Shown: positions 12,244 to 23,700 of the stretch, one piece after another | Numbering within the stretch: the stretch's first letter is position 1 | Layout: each line of letters opens with the position of its first letter | From: Psococerastis gibbosa | Taxonomy: Eukaryota; Arthropoda; Insecta; Psocodea; Psocidae | DNA: 64,000 nucleotides | Direction of reading: 5' to 3' | Assembly (NCBI GenBank): GCA_963971405.1 | Contig: OZ020489.1 | Location: forward strand, 15,960,290 to 16,024,289 | Notes under the pieces: generated by a model | Told to the model about the DNA's origin: nothing | Database searches by the model: none | Seen by the model: only the letters and a program-made list of their open reading frames with translations | Position numbers and translations under genes: made by a program

Positions 12244-12509
12244 AAAGGGCTGAGGTAAAATCGCGGTATGACATGCAGCCAGTCATTGTGCTTGGGCATC
12301 ACGGACAGCATAGAAAACTTTCCCTATCAAGTGGTTATAATGTATGCTTACAATTTGTCGATTTTTTTACTTATAAACTTTCCATGTAACTTCATTTTTC
12401 GTCATTACTACAATATAATCATTAAACGTAAGTCGCAAGAAAGAAGAAACAAATCATCAAGACTGGAATTGAATCTAAAGGCTCATGATTGGTGGTTGTA
12501 AATGTAGTA

Positions 12510-12757
12510 TTCCACGATGCCGGCCGCCTTACCAAGTTGAATCCAGCGGACCAGAGCAGGTTCAAAGATGCAGATAACTTGGTAGTGTGCACAGTGCCGG
12601 CAGGGAAACATGGTAGGACTGGTCCTGGTCACCTCCGAACTAATCGTGTGACTTCACTGTGTTTCCCAAGTGGTTCGGAATCCACTATAATCAGGAGGTC
12701 CCCTGTCCTATGGGCCCACACCGCGGCCTGGGACTGTGTCCAACCATACTACTAGAA
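12510..12757. repeat. Interspersed repeat family R (subfamily 2)
   Basis: Near inverse copy of 3882-4113, with shared text such as GGTAGTGTGCACAGTGCCGG and GTTCGGAATCCACTATAATC. Any open frame through it is a property of the repeat, not of a host gene. Confidence 0.7.
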
Positions 12758-13744
12758 TTCCACGATGAAGTTTTGAAGCTGTTGAGTCGCCGGTTGTGGT
12801 GTGTTATATGTTTTATTAAGAATGTACGTCCGGTAGGAAATTGGCAGCCCGAAATTTAATACTTCCTATTTTTCATTTCATTAACTAAGCAAGTTATTAA
12901 AGATTTGGCTCATTTAAGATTTAATTTGTAGAAGACTACTTCAGGCATCATATAGTAGGGTATTGTGGTTTGGTGTTTTTTCATGGTATCATCTATTTTA
13001 CGTGAAATTTTAGCATAATTTCTCCATTAATTACTATAATTTGTTAAAGGCAGTCCAAAATTTATTCTAAGAACCTTTACATGCAAGTGGACTATTTGAC
13101 TGCACAGTTTCACTCAAATTTTACCTGGCTGTCGCAAGAAAGTATTCAGACGGTTCAAATCTTTGGCACAGCAGGGGCGCCCGCACAAGTTCTTCCAATA
13201 TTAAAAGGCCGTACTTAATAGTGTAAATCGGTATTTGTTTGGTTTTTCTCAGTCGAAAAGTTTACTAATTCTCATGTTTTGCGTTTTTATGCCTACTATG
13301 TCAAGAAAGTTCAAAGTTCGTAAAAGGCTCGAAGAACAAATTCAGATTAGATTGTCGTTAATAATCAATTAATCATATTACCTTTATCGATTCAAAACTA
13401 TAATAAGGAAGGAAATACAGACATATATATTCTGTGTTATCTATAAGAGGATTCTGTTTCATTCGATTGTTATTTTACTTCTATCAATTTTTTATGTAAT
13501 TTTTCAAATTCGTCAGGGCCCTCCGGTCTTCTTGCGGGCGCTCCGTGCATATGGGGTGGCACGGTCCAACGAATACCTGGCCCCTATGCGGTTTAATTCA
13601 GTGATATAGTCAAAAGTTAAGTATACTTCAAATATATAAACATTAATCATTGTCTCATGTATTTTTGTAATTCTTAAATTATATAAAAGTGTAGGGTAAC
13701 GTTTATTTGTATTCCTTAGCCTGACGCATTCAAAATTGAAATAA
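12758..13744. other. Gene-free stretch, nothing recognised
   Basis: AT-rich intergenic DNA between API5 and MED7. I see no exon-like frame with splice signals, and no repeat that recurs elsewhere in the window beyond an 80-bp stretch near 12815-12900, which also occurs near 5755-5850 and 35225-35285. Confidence 0.4.
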
Positions 13745-13998
13745 TTTGTTTGCTTTCCAATACCTGCTTTCAGCATTTCTGCTTGAAGCAACCCTGTCAG
13801 CCTGGCGGTGGAGGACAGAGTCTGTTTATTAACTTGAGGCACCCTAAGGGCAGACTCCTTCACCTCGGGGAGTTGACGGACAGGGTGGACCTCCTAATTG
13901 TAGTGGATTCCGAACCACGTGGGGAACAATACAAAGTCACACGATTAATTCAGAGGTGACCAGGACAAGTCCTGATATAGTCTCAGCAAGTTATCATT
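13745..13998. repeat. Interspersed repeat family R
   Basis: Contains GCAACCCTGTCAGCCTGGCG, CACCCTAAGGGCAGACTCC and GTGGATTCCGAACCACGTGG, as in the 6168 and 40243 copies. Confidence 0.7.
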
Positions 13999-14626
13999 TT
14001 ACCCTGAAAATTGATTAGGACTTGGCTTAGCATACCTGAACTATAAAAAGTGCAACCAAACATCGAAAAAACGGGCCGAATCCATCCTCAATACTAGTAA
14101 TAATAACAAGTGTATTAGTATTAGCCATAAAATTAAAATAAGGCTTAAGTGAACACGCTACGTACAGTACGTACCCCAATTGAGGAAAAAATAAATAAAA
14201 ATAATATAGTTTATTTGTGAAAACAGTCGTTACAGTCCGAATTTTCGAGTACATTAAAAACATGCTTATGTGACTTTCCTTCCGTTGAATTGAAAAGCAA
14301 TAATATAATTCTTGAACATGGATACAGCTAAAAATATCGCTCTATTCTAACATCTTTGAAGAGTCAGTGAAGTCATTAAGCTTAGGCATAATATGAAAAT
14401 TATTTGAAAAAAAAAAAAAAAATATCTGTGCATAGAAATAATTCTAAATTCTAATTGCCTTTTCAAACATGTTGGGTTTGGTAGAAGGGTCGGTACTCTA
14501 ATAACAGAAAGTAATTTCATACGCAAGCTGTCATTCACAAAATCGTTAGAAACACATAAATTAATCCTTACTCAAATATTTTCCAAGTAAAGTAAATGTA
14601 GTTACGGTATCATAAAATAATAGTTA

Positions 14627-17600
14627 TTACAAAGCATCGACAATTTCACACATTTGTCTATCTAACTCAGAAAAGGGATCCTCGGGGCTGGTGCCAGGTG
14701 CTGCAGACTCCTGCTCGTCGGATAACTCTGTATTTATCAGCAATTTGTTATCTTGCTCCGCGGTATCAGGAAGATTACGAAGAGCTGTGTTCAGAATTTC
14801 CATTACCTAAAACAGGCACGTTTACAACAATTATTTTAAAGGAAAACAAATAGTAATTCACGTGAAGGTAGGGAGACGGTTTTGTAGTCATCATCTGTAA
14901 TAAACTCCACCAGTCACCCGAGTGTGATGTAAAAACCCTTCCCCTCCCTTACTTACTACTTACTTACTAGCCAACGCCCACCCTTGGCATGTCGGCCATT
15001 TGGTGACGCGCTGACCACCTCACCACTCCGGTTCTTTTTCAGTGTGGTATATAAATCCACCATCACCAAACTCAAAGTTGTACTGGCCTAATTGAGGAAT
15101 CCTTCCGTAAAAACACAGTCAGTAAATAGTCACTTGATTTTAAAAGCTGTGGTGCTTCTCACTTAATTTGAAAATATTCGATATTTCGAATATTCATATA
15201 TATTTCCATGGTCCGGAGAGGTACCAAGGTAACTTACCAAGTAAAATTACTGTGATTAAAATTGTAAACACATCGTACAGTTTTAACGCTAACGTGCTAC
15301 GGCTGCTGCTCCCTTACAATAATATGCTATTACCTGATAATCAAAACGTTGTCTCTAGTGATTCGTAAGGAGGAGACATAAATTAGGTTTATTGCTTTCC
15401 AATTTATACGTAGTATAAGGAAAGCTTTGTGATAGTCGAAATTTTCGATTCCGAGATTTCAACGGATTTACAAGTTTCGAGGTCCCAGGAACCCAAAAAG
15501 TGGTTTTTACGAAATGTCTGTCTGTCTGTCGCTCTGTCTGTCTTTTCATCGATTTCCGGACAAACTACTCGGTGGATTTGAATGAAATTTGGCATGTAGA
15601 TTTATAAAAATCATGCCTCGGGACCATATTTTTTTATTTTGGGCTAACTCAATTTGGGGGGGTTTTATTCTCAAAAAACTCCAAAAAAACGTCTAAAAAA
15701 ATATTTCTCAAAAACGGCTCCAACGATTTCTTTTAAATTCACATATATTGTAATCATTATTAATGTTGATAAAATGCGGGGGGTCGCTTGCCCCTTGATA
15801 GTTTGCTTCTGGGGGTAAAAAAATAAAAGTAACTATATTTTCATGAAAAATGACTAAAAAATAATTTTTCTGCGAAACCTTTCTACCGATGATTTCAAAC
15901 TTCAGGCTTGTTTTAGGTGTTAAATTGAGTAACGAAACAGGACAGTTTGCTTTCCCAAAAAACTATTGGATTTTGTGCAAAAAAATTTTTTTTTGAAAAA
16001 TTCACGCTCAAATGCATTGCGTGCCCTGACATTATTGCTGTGTGGTAATGTGTTGGTCTGGCCTGACCTATCTAGAATTTACGTCACCTTCAGTGACGTC
16101 AAGTGGACGACGCGCCCCCCCCCCCCCCCCCCCGTGTTATCGGAAATTTAGGACAATTATTTACCATGAAATTAATTATTTTCTCTCTCTACTAATCGAT
16201 AAATTGGTGAACATGTTCGAGTAAACTCGGACCGGTTCTTTAAATATCATTTATTTTCAATGTCACCTGACCTTAACTACAGGGATATGATTGACTTTTT
16301 ATTATAAAATTATACTCCGAAACCTACCCTCTCAAGATGTTTCTGAAATCGTACAGTAGTTTCGATCCGCTGCCTTCTTTGCATTTCCATCATCACCCGC
16401 AATGTTTCTCGTGCTTGATGCGGTCTAAATTCATTCAATAAATGATGAATATGAATGAACAGCAGACTTAAATCCTCAACTTTTTCGGCTCGCTTCGGAG
16501 AATCTGGGCATAGAACAAGTAAATCAAGAAGATCTAAGAAATTGACCAGAAGAGAGTGGTTTAATTTTCGAAGTTCGCGACGCCGGTCAAAGTGCTGCGG
16601 ATACAACCTCTTGATACCCTGTATAAAATAAAAAGTGTATTAGGCTATTATGTTTTATCTGTGCATTTTTTTTTTTTTTTTAATTTAACAAGGTTTAGGT
16701 ATATCTTTTTCAAACAGTACGGTATCAGTCAGAGGATAGTAATATAAATCCGTGATGGCAATGCTGTGAACGACTAATACAGGATTCAAGGACTAAGGAG
16801 CCCGTGTAAATATAAAGCCAACGATGTTGAAGATTACTGGCACAGGGTATCATCCCATCAAATATGCTGCAAGAGCCAAAGTCATCCAGGAAATACTGAT
16901 GAGCCAAAACTATTATAAAAGTTTAGCTTTTTTATTCCTTTTTCAGTTTTTACTGGACTCATAGCGTAGCGTGAACATTAAGAGCGTTCGATTTCCAACA
17001 TATTTTGTATCTGAGAATTAAAAAAACAATCATGAGATCTCTATGCTTAGGCGGCGTTTCCATTGACCTCGTTTGTGAAAGCTACCGTGATATTGACGTG
17101 GTAGCAGACATTAAAGACTGTCTAAAAATGTCTGCTACCACGTCAGTATCACGGTAGCTATCACAAACGAGGTCAATGGAAACGCCGAATTAGAAGTCAT
17201 AGATATCAGATAGTTATGCCTACCCCTATTAGACAGGGACGGATCCAGCCCATTTGGGGGGGGGGGGGGGTTGTTGGGGGTCAAAACAGGGGAAAAGAAT
17301 ATGTAGGTTCGATTTAAATCAGACCTTAATAAATTAACTTACAATATAGAATTGCTTAATTTTGGGGGAGGGGCAGCTACCCCCCTGTATTCGTCCATTC
17401 CAGTAAATAAATGGGCATTATAAATTCTTAGTAACTACAGCAACCACACTTAACTTACCTGGCTTTCCAAAGGTCTTATTATAGTATCATCGGCACTAAA
17501 TGTATTCCCAAACATGCTATAGTTATCATGTACTGGAGGAGGAGGTCTCGGGACACGTTTAAGTCGAACATTTTCGTCCGTGTATAAATTTATATACTGT

Positions 17601-17656
17601 ATAGGTGGCAACGGCAAAGAGCTCACTTGAGCCACGTCGGGATTATTACTAGCCAT
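14627..17656 (-). CDS. MED7: MED7 (Mediator complex subunit 7), complete, 3 exons
   Basis: Coding exons on minus: 17656-17459, 16618-16328, 14806-14627. Both introns are phase 0 and GT-AG. The total is 223 codons, 222 residues, against 233 in human. The protein belongs to the Mediator middle module, which bridges activators and RNA polymerase II. Diagnostic stretches are [18 protein letters not shown] near the N-terminus, [46 protein letters not shown], and the near-invariant [20 protein letters not shown]. The C-terminal exon ([13 protein letters not shown], then an acidic tail) is less conserved, as in other species. Intron 1 (16619-17458) carries an H-type MITE; intron 2 (14807-16327) carries a family G repeat and a poly-C run. 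The gene has a neighbouring repeat-rich flank on each side. Confidence 0.96.
15392..16240. repeat. Repeat family G, near full length (about 850 bp), in MED7 intron 2
   Basis: Starts TTGCTTTCCAATTTATACGT and ends AAACTCGGACCGGTTCTT, the same limits as the 838-bp copy at 42784-43621, so these look like true element ends. Internal landmarks are a TGTCTGTC run, ACTACTCGGTGGATTTGAAT and GGGGGTCGCTTGCCCCTTGA. No terminal inverted repeat, poly-A tail or protein is visible, so the class is unknown. Confidence 0.7.
17050..17186. mobile_element. MITE, group H3-like, foldback
   Basis: GGCGGCGTTTCCATTGACCT and its inverse, with almost complete self-complementarity over 137 bp. The core TTGACGTGGTAGCAGACATT lies at the centre. 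Preceded by TTA. In MED7 intron 1. Confidence 0.75.
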
Positions 17657-17864
17657 GAAAAGACAAATTAAGTCTGTGCAAAAAATACTAAATATCGTCT
17701 TTGTCTAAGACAAAATGTCATATATCAGTAAGAACAGTGTGCTGGAGAAAATTCAAATAAAAATAGATCTTCGACATTTGACAGGATACGCCATTTTGTT
17801 TATTGACAAGCTTCTTCGGAGCTCTCCAGTTTCGCCTGCTATAATTTTTTGGGCCTACTTCGGC

Positions 17865-18427
17865 TATCCATCGACCTGCTAGTGCTATTTAAATTACAAA
17901 AACGGTGACGTGGTAGCAGACAATCAAGACTTAGGTGGCCGTTCCATCGACCTCGCATTGCAGAATTCAAATGACATTGACGGAAATTTGAATTTTTCTT
18001 CTTGTAGAAATCTATTAAAATGGTTGTACTTAACATATCCCGTGACGCCATTTTTTAATTTTAGTGTGTTTGTTTGTGATTTTACTGTATGATCATTGAT
18101 CAATTTTAACTATGGCATAGAGGAAAATAAACATTTCCGTCAATTCTGCAATGCGAGGTCGGTGGAAACCCCGCCTAAGTCTCGAATGTCTGCTACCACG
18201 TCACCGTTTTTGTAAATAGCCCTAGCCGGTCGGTGGAATGGGCGCCCTATTATACAAATACGGTGACGTGGTAGCAGACATTCAAGACTTAGGCGGGGTT
18301 CCATCGACCTCGCATTGCAGAATGCAAATGACATTGACGGAAATTTGAATTGTTCTTTTTATAGAAATCTATTATAATGTTTGTACTTAACATATCCCAT
18401 GAAGCCATTTTTTAATGGGCGCCTTAG
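17865..18427. mobile_element. Two adjoining H1 MITEs (one full, one half)
   Basis: 17865-18246 is a full H1 unit. 18240-18427 repeats its left half and ends GGGCGCCTTA. Both carry the inverted MADF start-codon remnant (at about 18051 and 18403) and the nested inner terminus. Confidence 0.7.
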
Positions 18428-18662
18428 ACAGTAAAAGTCGAGTCATGGTCACCTCCGATTTAATCGTGTGACTTTACCGTGTTCCCCAAGTGGTTCGGAA
18501 TCCACTATAATCAGGAGGTCCACCCTGTTAGTCAACTCCCCTTTCCCCGTGGTGAAAGAGTCTGCCCTTAGGGTGCCTCAAGTTAACAAACAGACTCACT
18601 CCCCCCGCCAGGCTGACAGGGATGCTTAAAAGCAGAAATGCTGAAAGCAGGCGTTAGAAACA
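18428..18662. repeat. Interspersed repeat family R, inverted copy
   Basis: Reverse-oriented relative to 6168-6540, with shared text GGTTCGGAATCCACTATAAT and CAGGCTGACAGGG. Confidence 0.7.
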
Positions 18663-18830
18663 ACAACAACGTCAAAAACATTTACTATTACTATTGACGT
18701 TGGTGAAATCCCCGCCTATGCATAATAATGGCTTTTCTGTAAGGTGTAAGGCGGTTATTCCACCGACGTCAATAGTGATAGTAATGCTGATCTTGACGTG
18801 TTAGCATTGACATTTGTGATTTAATTTTTT
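18660..18830. mobile_element. Back-to-back MITE or Harbinger ends
   Basis: A right-type end (TTGACGTTGGTGAAATCCCCGCC, split here across 18690-18714) is followed at 18750 by a left-type end, GGCGGTTATTCCACCGACGT, preceded by TAA. The second is a candidate left terminus for the large Harbinger element to its right. Confidence 0.5.
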
Positions 18831-19196
18831 TAAATTCGGCAACCCTCATTCTGGACAGATTTATGCAGGCAACCCTACATAATCGTATTAGCAATAAAAC
18901 CGCTTATTTCTATGTTTACTTTATCCATAAAACAATTAGGTGAAGATAACTATATTTTTAGTAGACTAGGTACCTGTTTAAACCTTGGCAACCCTATTTA
19001 TGGCCAAGAAAAATATAGGCATCCCTACGTTTTCATACTCTATAGGCTTAGTACCGTACGTCTTATGGCTAGTGTAAAAAATATTCGTTAGGTGAAAATT
19101 CAACGAAACATTGATTTTTGAATTTTGAATTAATGGCAGCCTCGCCTGGATTTTTTGCACGCAGCCCATTATTTTTATGATCTTTAGCATACTAAA

Positions 19197-19418
19197 TTGC
19201 TTTTCATCCATGAACAAATCGGTGAAGGTCGATCTTACTTCGGATATTATGGAAAAAAAGAATTTTTACTTCTTTGTACATTGGGGATTGCCTACTGTGC
19301 CCTTAAAAGAAAACACAAGCGAAAATCCCCTGACGTTTGGGTTCTAGAGGTGGGGCGTTCCAGGTATTCTGAGGAACTTGCGTTATCAGTTCCAGTTACT
19401 AAAAAAAACGGTTCTTAA
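19197..19418 (+). pseudogene. Possible N-terminal piece of Harbinger transposase
   Basis: An open frame with a hydrophobic stretch (FLLLCTLGIAYCAL) followed by the basic run KRKHKRKSPDVW. This layout resembles the N-terminal region of PIF/Harbinger transposases before the core. The text around 19200-19245 recurs inside the MITE at 52041-52497, which links it to the transposon rather than to a host gene. The connection to the core at 20207 is not proven. Confidence 0.4.
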
Positions 19419-20741
19419 TAAGCGTTCTTTTGAGTTGGGACTAAGTAATTCCGTTTTTTCTACATGTTAGTTACTTTCTCGTTCTTTCTTATAATCAAGG
19501 CCGTGTCCAGATGGGGGGGGGGGGTGCAAGGGTTCCTGACCCCATCCCAAATGAGGGGGCTTTACACTGGACAGAATGGACTTTCAATAGCAAAAATGAT
19601 ATAAAAAAATTTTGAGATCAAAACAAATCATGAGACCCCCCCCCCCCAAAAAAAAAAAAAAAACGGCACGGTCTCTCTTATACTCTTTGATTAGTTAGGA
19701 ATTTTTGAAGGACTTTCTGTGGGCCCATTCCTACTACTATATGGCAACTGACATATAGGTTCTCGATGACTATGTGGTTAAAAAGTTCCAAAGTGTTATC
19801 AATCGCATTGGTACCGGTACCTACGCCTAAATAAAATCTACTGCAATATACAACGGTAGCTGGCCTGGCTGCTTAGTGCTTACTGCCAATCTTTAAAAAT
19901 GTGTTTAAGGTAAAAAATGGATTTCAGAACGACTATCCCCGTTTCTAATGCTTCGTCACGTTTTTTAAATAATAATAATAATAATAATAATAGACTGAAT
20001 AAGATTTATTGCACTATCATGCTCCCTCACTGACCGCCACAATTAAGTTTGTTGCTGATTTGAATTGGTTGTGCTTTGGTGGATACAAGTTGGTAAGGTT
20101 GTGATAATGTGCATGCATAATTTATTATAAGTATATTGTATACTATAACCCATTTGGTTCGAGATTGGGTGGCAAAAAGGAAAACGCTTGGTGTACATGT
20201 AACCCTTTCAAAAGAACTAGCGGACACTGACAAGAATGCTTTTGCCAATTTTTGGCGCATGGACGTGGCTACATTCCAGTTTATTTTGTCGAAGGTTGGG
20301 CCAAAGATGTGACTACCAATTGTCGCCCACCAATAAGTGCGGAGGAGAGGCTGCTGGCAACCTTACGTTGTTTGGCAACAGGCGAAAGCTATACTAATCT
20401 ACAATATAGCACTATAATTCCAAAGTGCAGTCTTTCAAGGCTGATCCCAGAAACCTGCCGTGCCTTATATGTTAACATTGAAAGAAGAGCATTTGCAGGT
20501 AGACAAAAAACCTTTTATTGAACAAAAAAACGCACACTTGTAACAGTGACCCCACTACTACGTGGGCTGCCTCGAGAACGGGCAATCAATGGAGTTTACT
20601 CTTTCGCTAGGTCCCGGGACGTTCTAACTGTAGCCATATCAAGATACATTGGTTTCCGTACTAAATTATGGTGCTGAAGCGGAGCCTCCCATTCCACTCC
20701 CAGACCTCTCGACTCTTTAAGGGAGTAACATCATAACATTT

Positions 20742-23700
20742 CTAGCTAGAATCAGAGAGTGAATTTTGCATGTTCAAGAGTATTTGAATTATTGACTGCT
20801 TTGCAATTTTGTAATTGTCTATGCTCCTGTTCTTACACGCCCTCAATTCGCTGTCAATGAAGGCTACGAATGTGGCAATCTCGTCTGGATCCTTTCTAAC
20901 TTTACTATTTTCTATGATTGAGGTCATTAATCCAGCGCAGTTAATCAGTACTTGTTCAGGAGCAATTTCTTTTGACACTTTCTTTTTCTTTTCTGCAGGT
21001 GCCTAAAACAAAGGAAGAGTGGTTACGTATAGCTGAAGAGTATCGTAATCAATGGCAGTCGGTGAACTCTATTGGATGCTTGGAAGGGGAAACATATACG
21101 TATTCAGGGTCCATCTCAATCAGGGTCACACTTTTCGAATTACAAAGGGTGCAATTCAATAATTTTAATGGCATTGACAGATCCAAATTACAAGTTCATA
21201 ATGATTGACGTTGGGACGAAGTCGGCGACATTGGAGTTTTTGCTAAAAACAAAAATAAGGGAATGCTTGCTGAACAAATCACATTTAAATATTCCATGCG
21301 AGGGAAAGCTACCGGGGACGCAGACATCAACACCGTTTGTTGCATTAGCAGATGATACCTTTCCACTCAGTCATACAATAATGAAACCTTACGCAATGCA
21401 AGGAATACAGACTGATGAAAAAAAATGTAACTACCGACCCCCACGAGCACGACGAATGGTAGAATCGAGTTTTGGCATTCTAGTCACCAGATTTCGTGTG
21501 TTTTCGACAACCATAGCTCTGTATGTCCTCCAGAGGTAACTCTCCAGGCCTACCACTCACTTGTAATGAGCCATATAAACTACGGCATATGGGGAGGGAC
21601 CTCCGTAGGCAACATGGACGCTGTACTCAGGCTTCATAAGAGGGGAGTGCGCTACATGCTAAAACTGGAACCTCGTGACAGTTGTCGCTCTCACTTCAAA
21701 TCATTAAAAATCATGACAGCCCCAAGTCTGTACATATTTAGCTGCATCTTACGTATCTTAAAGCCTGAGGTGGGGGGGACATTGGAACAAACTCACACCT
21801 ACAACACGAGGCAACGGGGAGACCTTGTAAGGCCAGCGCCACGCACAGCCAAGTGTGAGCGACTGGATCCTATGCTACAAGGTTTCGCCTACCTTAGAAA
21901 ACTCCCGATTGAACTGAGAGCGGCGAGAAATGCTTCCAACTTCCCTAAATTGCTTAGAAACCGTCTCTTAGAGAAAGCTTTCTACACTGTCACTGAGGCA
22001 CTAGCACAGTGACAGAACTACCTGATTTTGACGATACTCTGACGACTTTATCTTATAATTTACATGTATTGTATAATTTAAAGGAAATATCGCTCATGCA
22101 CGAGAAAGTGACACATTTCAAAAAATTGCAAAATTGAGTTATTTATACAAAAATGTCGAGGAAAATATAGCGAAAAGTGTCACATATCTAGTTTTATTTG
22201 TTTCCATAAGATTGCGTTTTGTCACTGATCCATTGTCAAGTATGACTACTTCGGATTTGGCAATACTGACATAATTAGGAATGTGCTCCAGGCGTTGACG
22301 TGGTAATTACACTTCTCTTTCAAATAAACTGTCACATCTCAAAAGTATTAAGTGCCTCGATAGTACTACAAGTAAAAACTAAAAAATGGTCAGAACTAAA
22401 ATTGGGATTTTCTCAAAAGTCAATATTTAGAAATGTGTCACTTTTCTCGTGCATGAGCGGTATATATTGTATTGTATTGTACCACCGGAAACAGTCACAG
22501 ACCTGACCCTAGCATGTTGTGTTCTACACAATCTGCTTGTAGAAAAGCGTAAGGCTTCCTATACGAGAATGAAATAATACATTCAAACTAAATGGTGTCT
22601 CCTATATCGAATGTCAATCCAGTGAACGACATGAAGATATGGCTCCTTTATGCACACAGGTTGACCAAGGTTTTGCCCGCCAGGGTAAGGAAATACGTGA
22701 CAAATCGAAGACTTACTACAACACCATCGGTGCAGTTCCATGGCAAAATGAAAAAATTAATTAAGTTGCGTTCATAAATTTTTTGTTCACTTTGCATTGT
22801 AATAAATGATCTACAAAATGTGCTGGATAATACCTGGATATCAATAGTCAATGTAGGCTATTATAGCATTATTCAAAGTAATTTTTAAATAAAAAGACAT
22901 GGGCTTGGCACAGTCATAGACAAAACACCAAGCACAGATTGCGATAAGTTGTCACACTCAATGAACTCGTTCACGGAGTAAGAACAACACCACTGGATCA
23001 ATGTCTTCACCCATTTTTTGAAATTTGGTTCAGTAATATTGGAATATTTTACAGAACGCACTAAGTTGTTGAAGGAATCTTACCGGTGTTATAGTTGCAG
23101 GCTGCTCTTCCAAATACTCCCCTTGAAACTCAATATTATCAATAGAATCGTCAGCTTGTGTTTTCGCCACTAAAAACTGCATTTTGTCCCACCACCAAGC
23201 AGTTGGGGTATATGCGTCGCCAGCGTCGGTGCCAGTTTTAGTGGCTAACATCTGGGAAACAATTTTAAACTTAATTAGTGTAATTAATAAAGTCAATTAT
23301 TATCAATTATATGAACATTATATAAGAATGTTAAGAAAGATTCAGCTCATCTACGTTACCAGTTAAAGGGGGGAATAACAGGTAATTGATTAAGGAAATT
23401 AATAGGGCATAGCATGGCAGAACCAGAGCAAAGTAGAACAGGGCAAATAGGTCACCAATGACAGTTGAGTTGAGCCGGCAAAAGTCTGGGAAACATGAAG
23501 GGGGTAAGCAATGAAATAAAATTCTGAATTTAGTATCATTTTAATAGCAATAGAGGTCAGAATTCTAGGGGGTCCGGGCCAGTATGCAGACGGGGTAAAC
23601 CCCCCTCTATCGCACCCTTTCAGCTTGTAAGACTGTCTCATTGAGAGAAAAAATGCATAGTAAAAGAAAAGAATACCTTTGCCTTCTCTCTGCTAAAGCT

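Larger units (their letters stand above)
20207..22764 (+). pseudogene. PIF/Harbinger transposase (DDE_Tnp_4 / HARBI1 type), broken
   Basis: Segments: 20207-20498 (FANFWRMDVATFQFIL, then ISAEERLLATLRCLATGES and the SLSRLIPETCRAL block), a probable intron 20499-20998, 20999-21510 (VPKTKEEWLRIAEEY, then GKHIRIQGPSQSGSHFSNYK, ALADDTFPLSHTIMKPY and RARRMVESSFGIL), and after a LINE insertion 22482-22764 (LTLACCVLHNLLVEKRKASY, then EIRDKSKTYYNTIGAVPWQ). It cuts and pastes the element as a DDE transposase. Frameshifts are visible near 20305, 20480, 21090, 21230 and 22575. The first catalytic Asp (usual D-G-K-H) reads Glu (LEG/KH), while the final catalytic Glu (MVESSFGIL) is kept. It is therefore inactive. 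A minus-strand exon of the partner MADF gene lies inside its intron. Confidence 0.9.

Noticed and set aside
12489..12859. Two plus frames of 66-88 codons
   Set aside because: They translate the family R repeat, and the same frame appears in reverse at 3882-4100.
16110..16135. Poly-C and poly-G runs as functional elements
   Set aside because: Such runs occur at many places (846, 5263, 17258, 19515, 50485, 52980, 57001, 57163) and look like simple-sequence noise or repeat parts.
21566..22012. Host gene
   Set aside because: The frame encodes the end of a LINE reverse transcriptase and recurs at 49578-50018.
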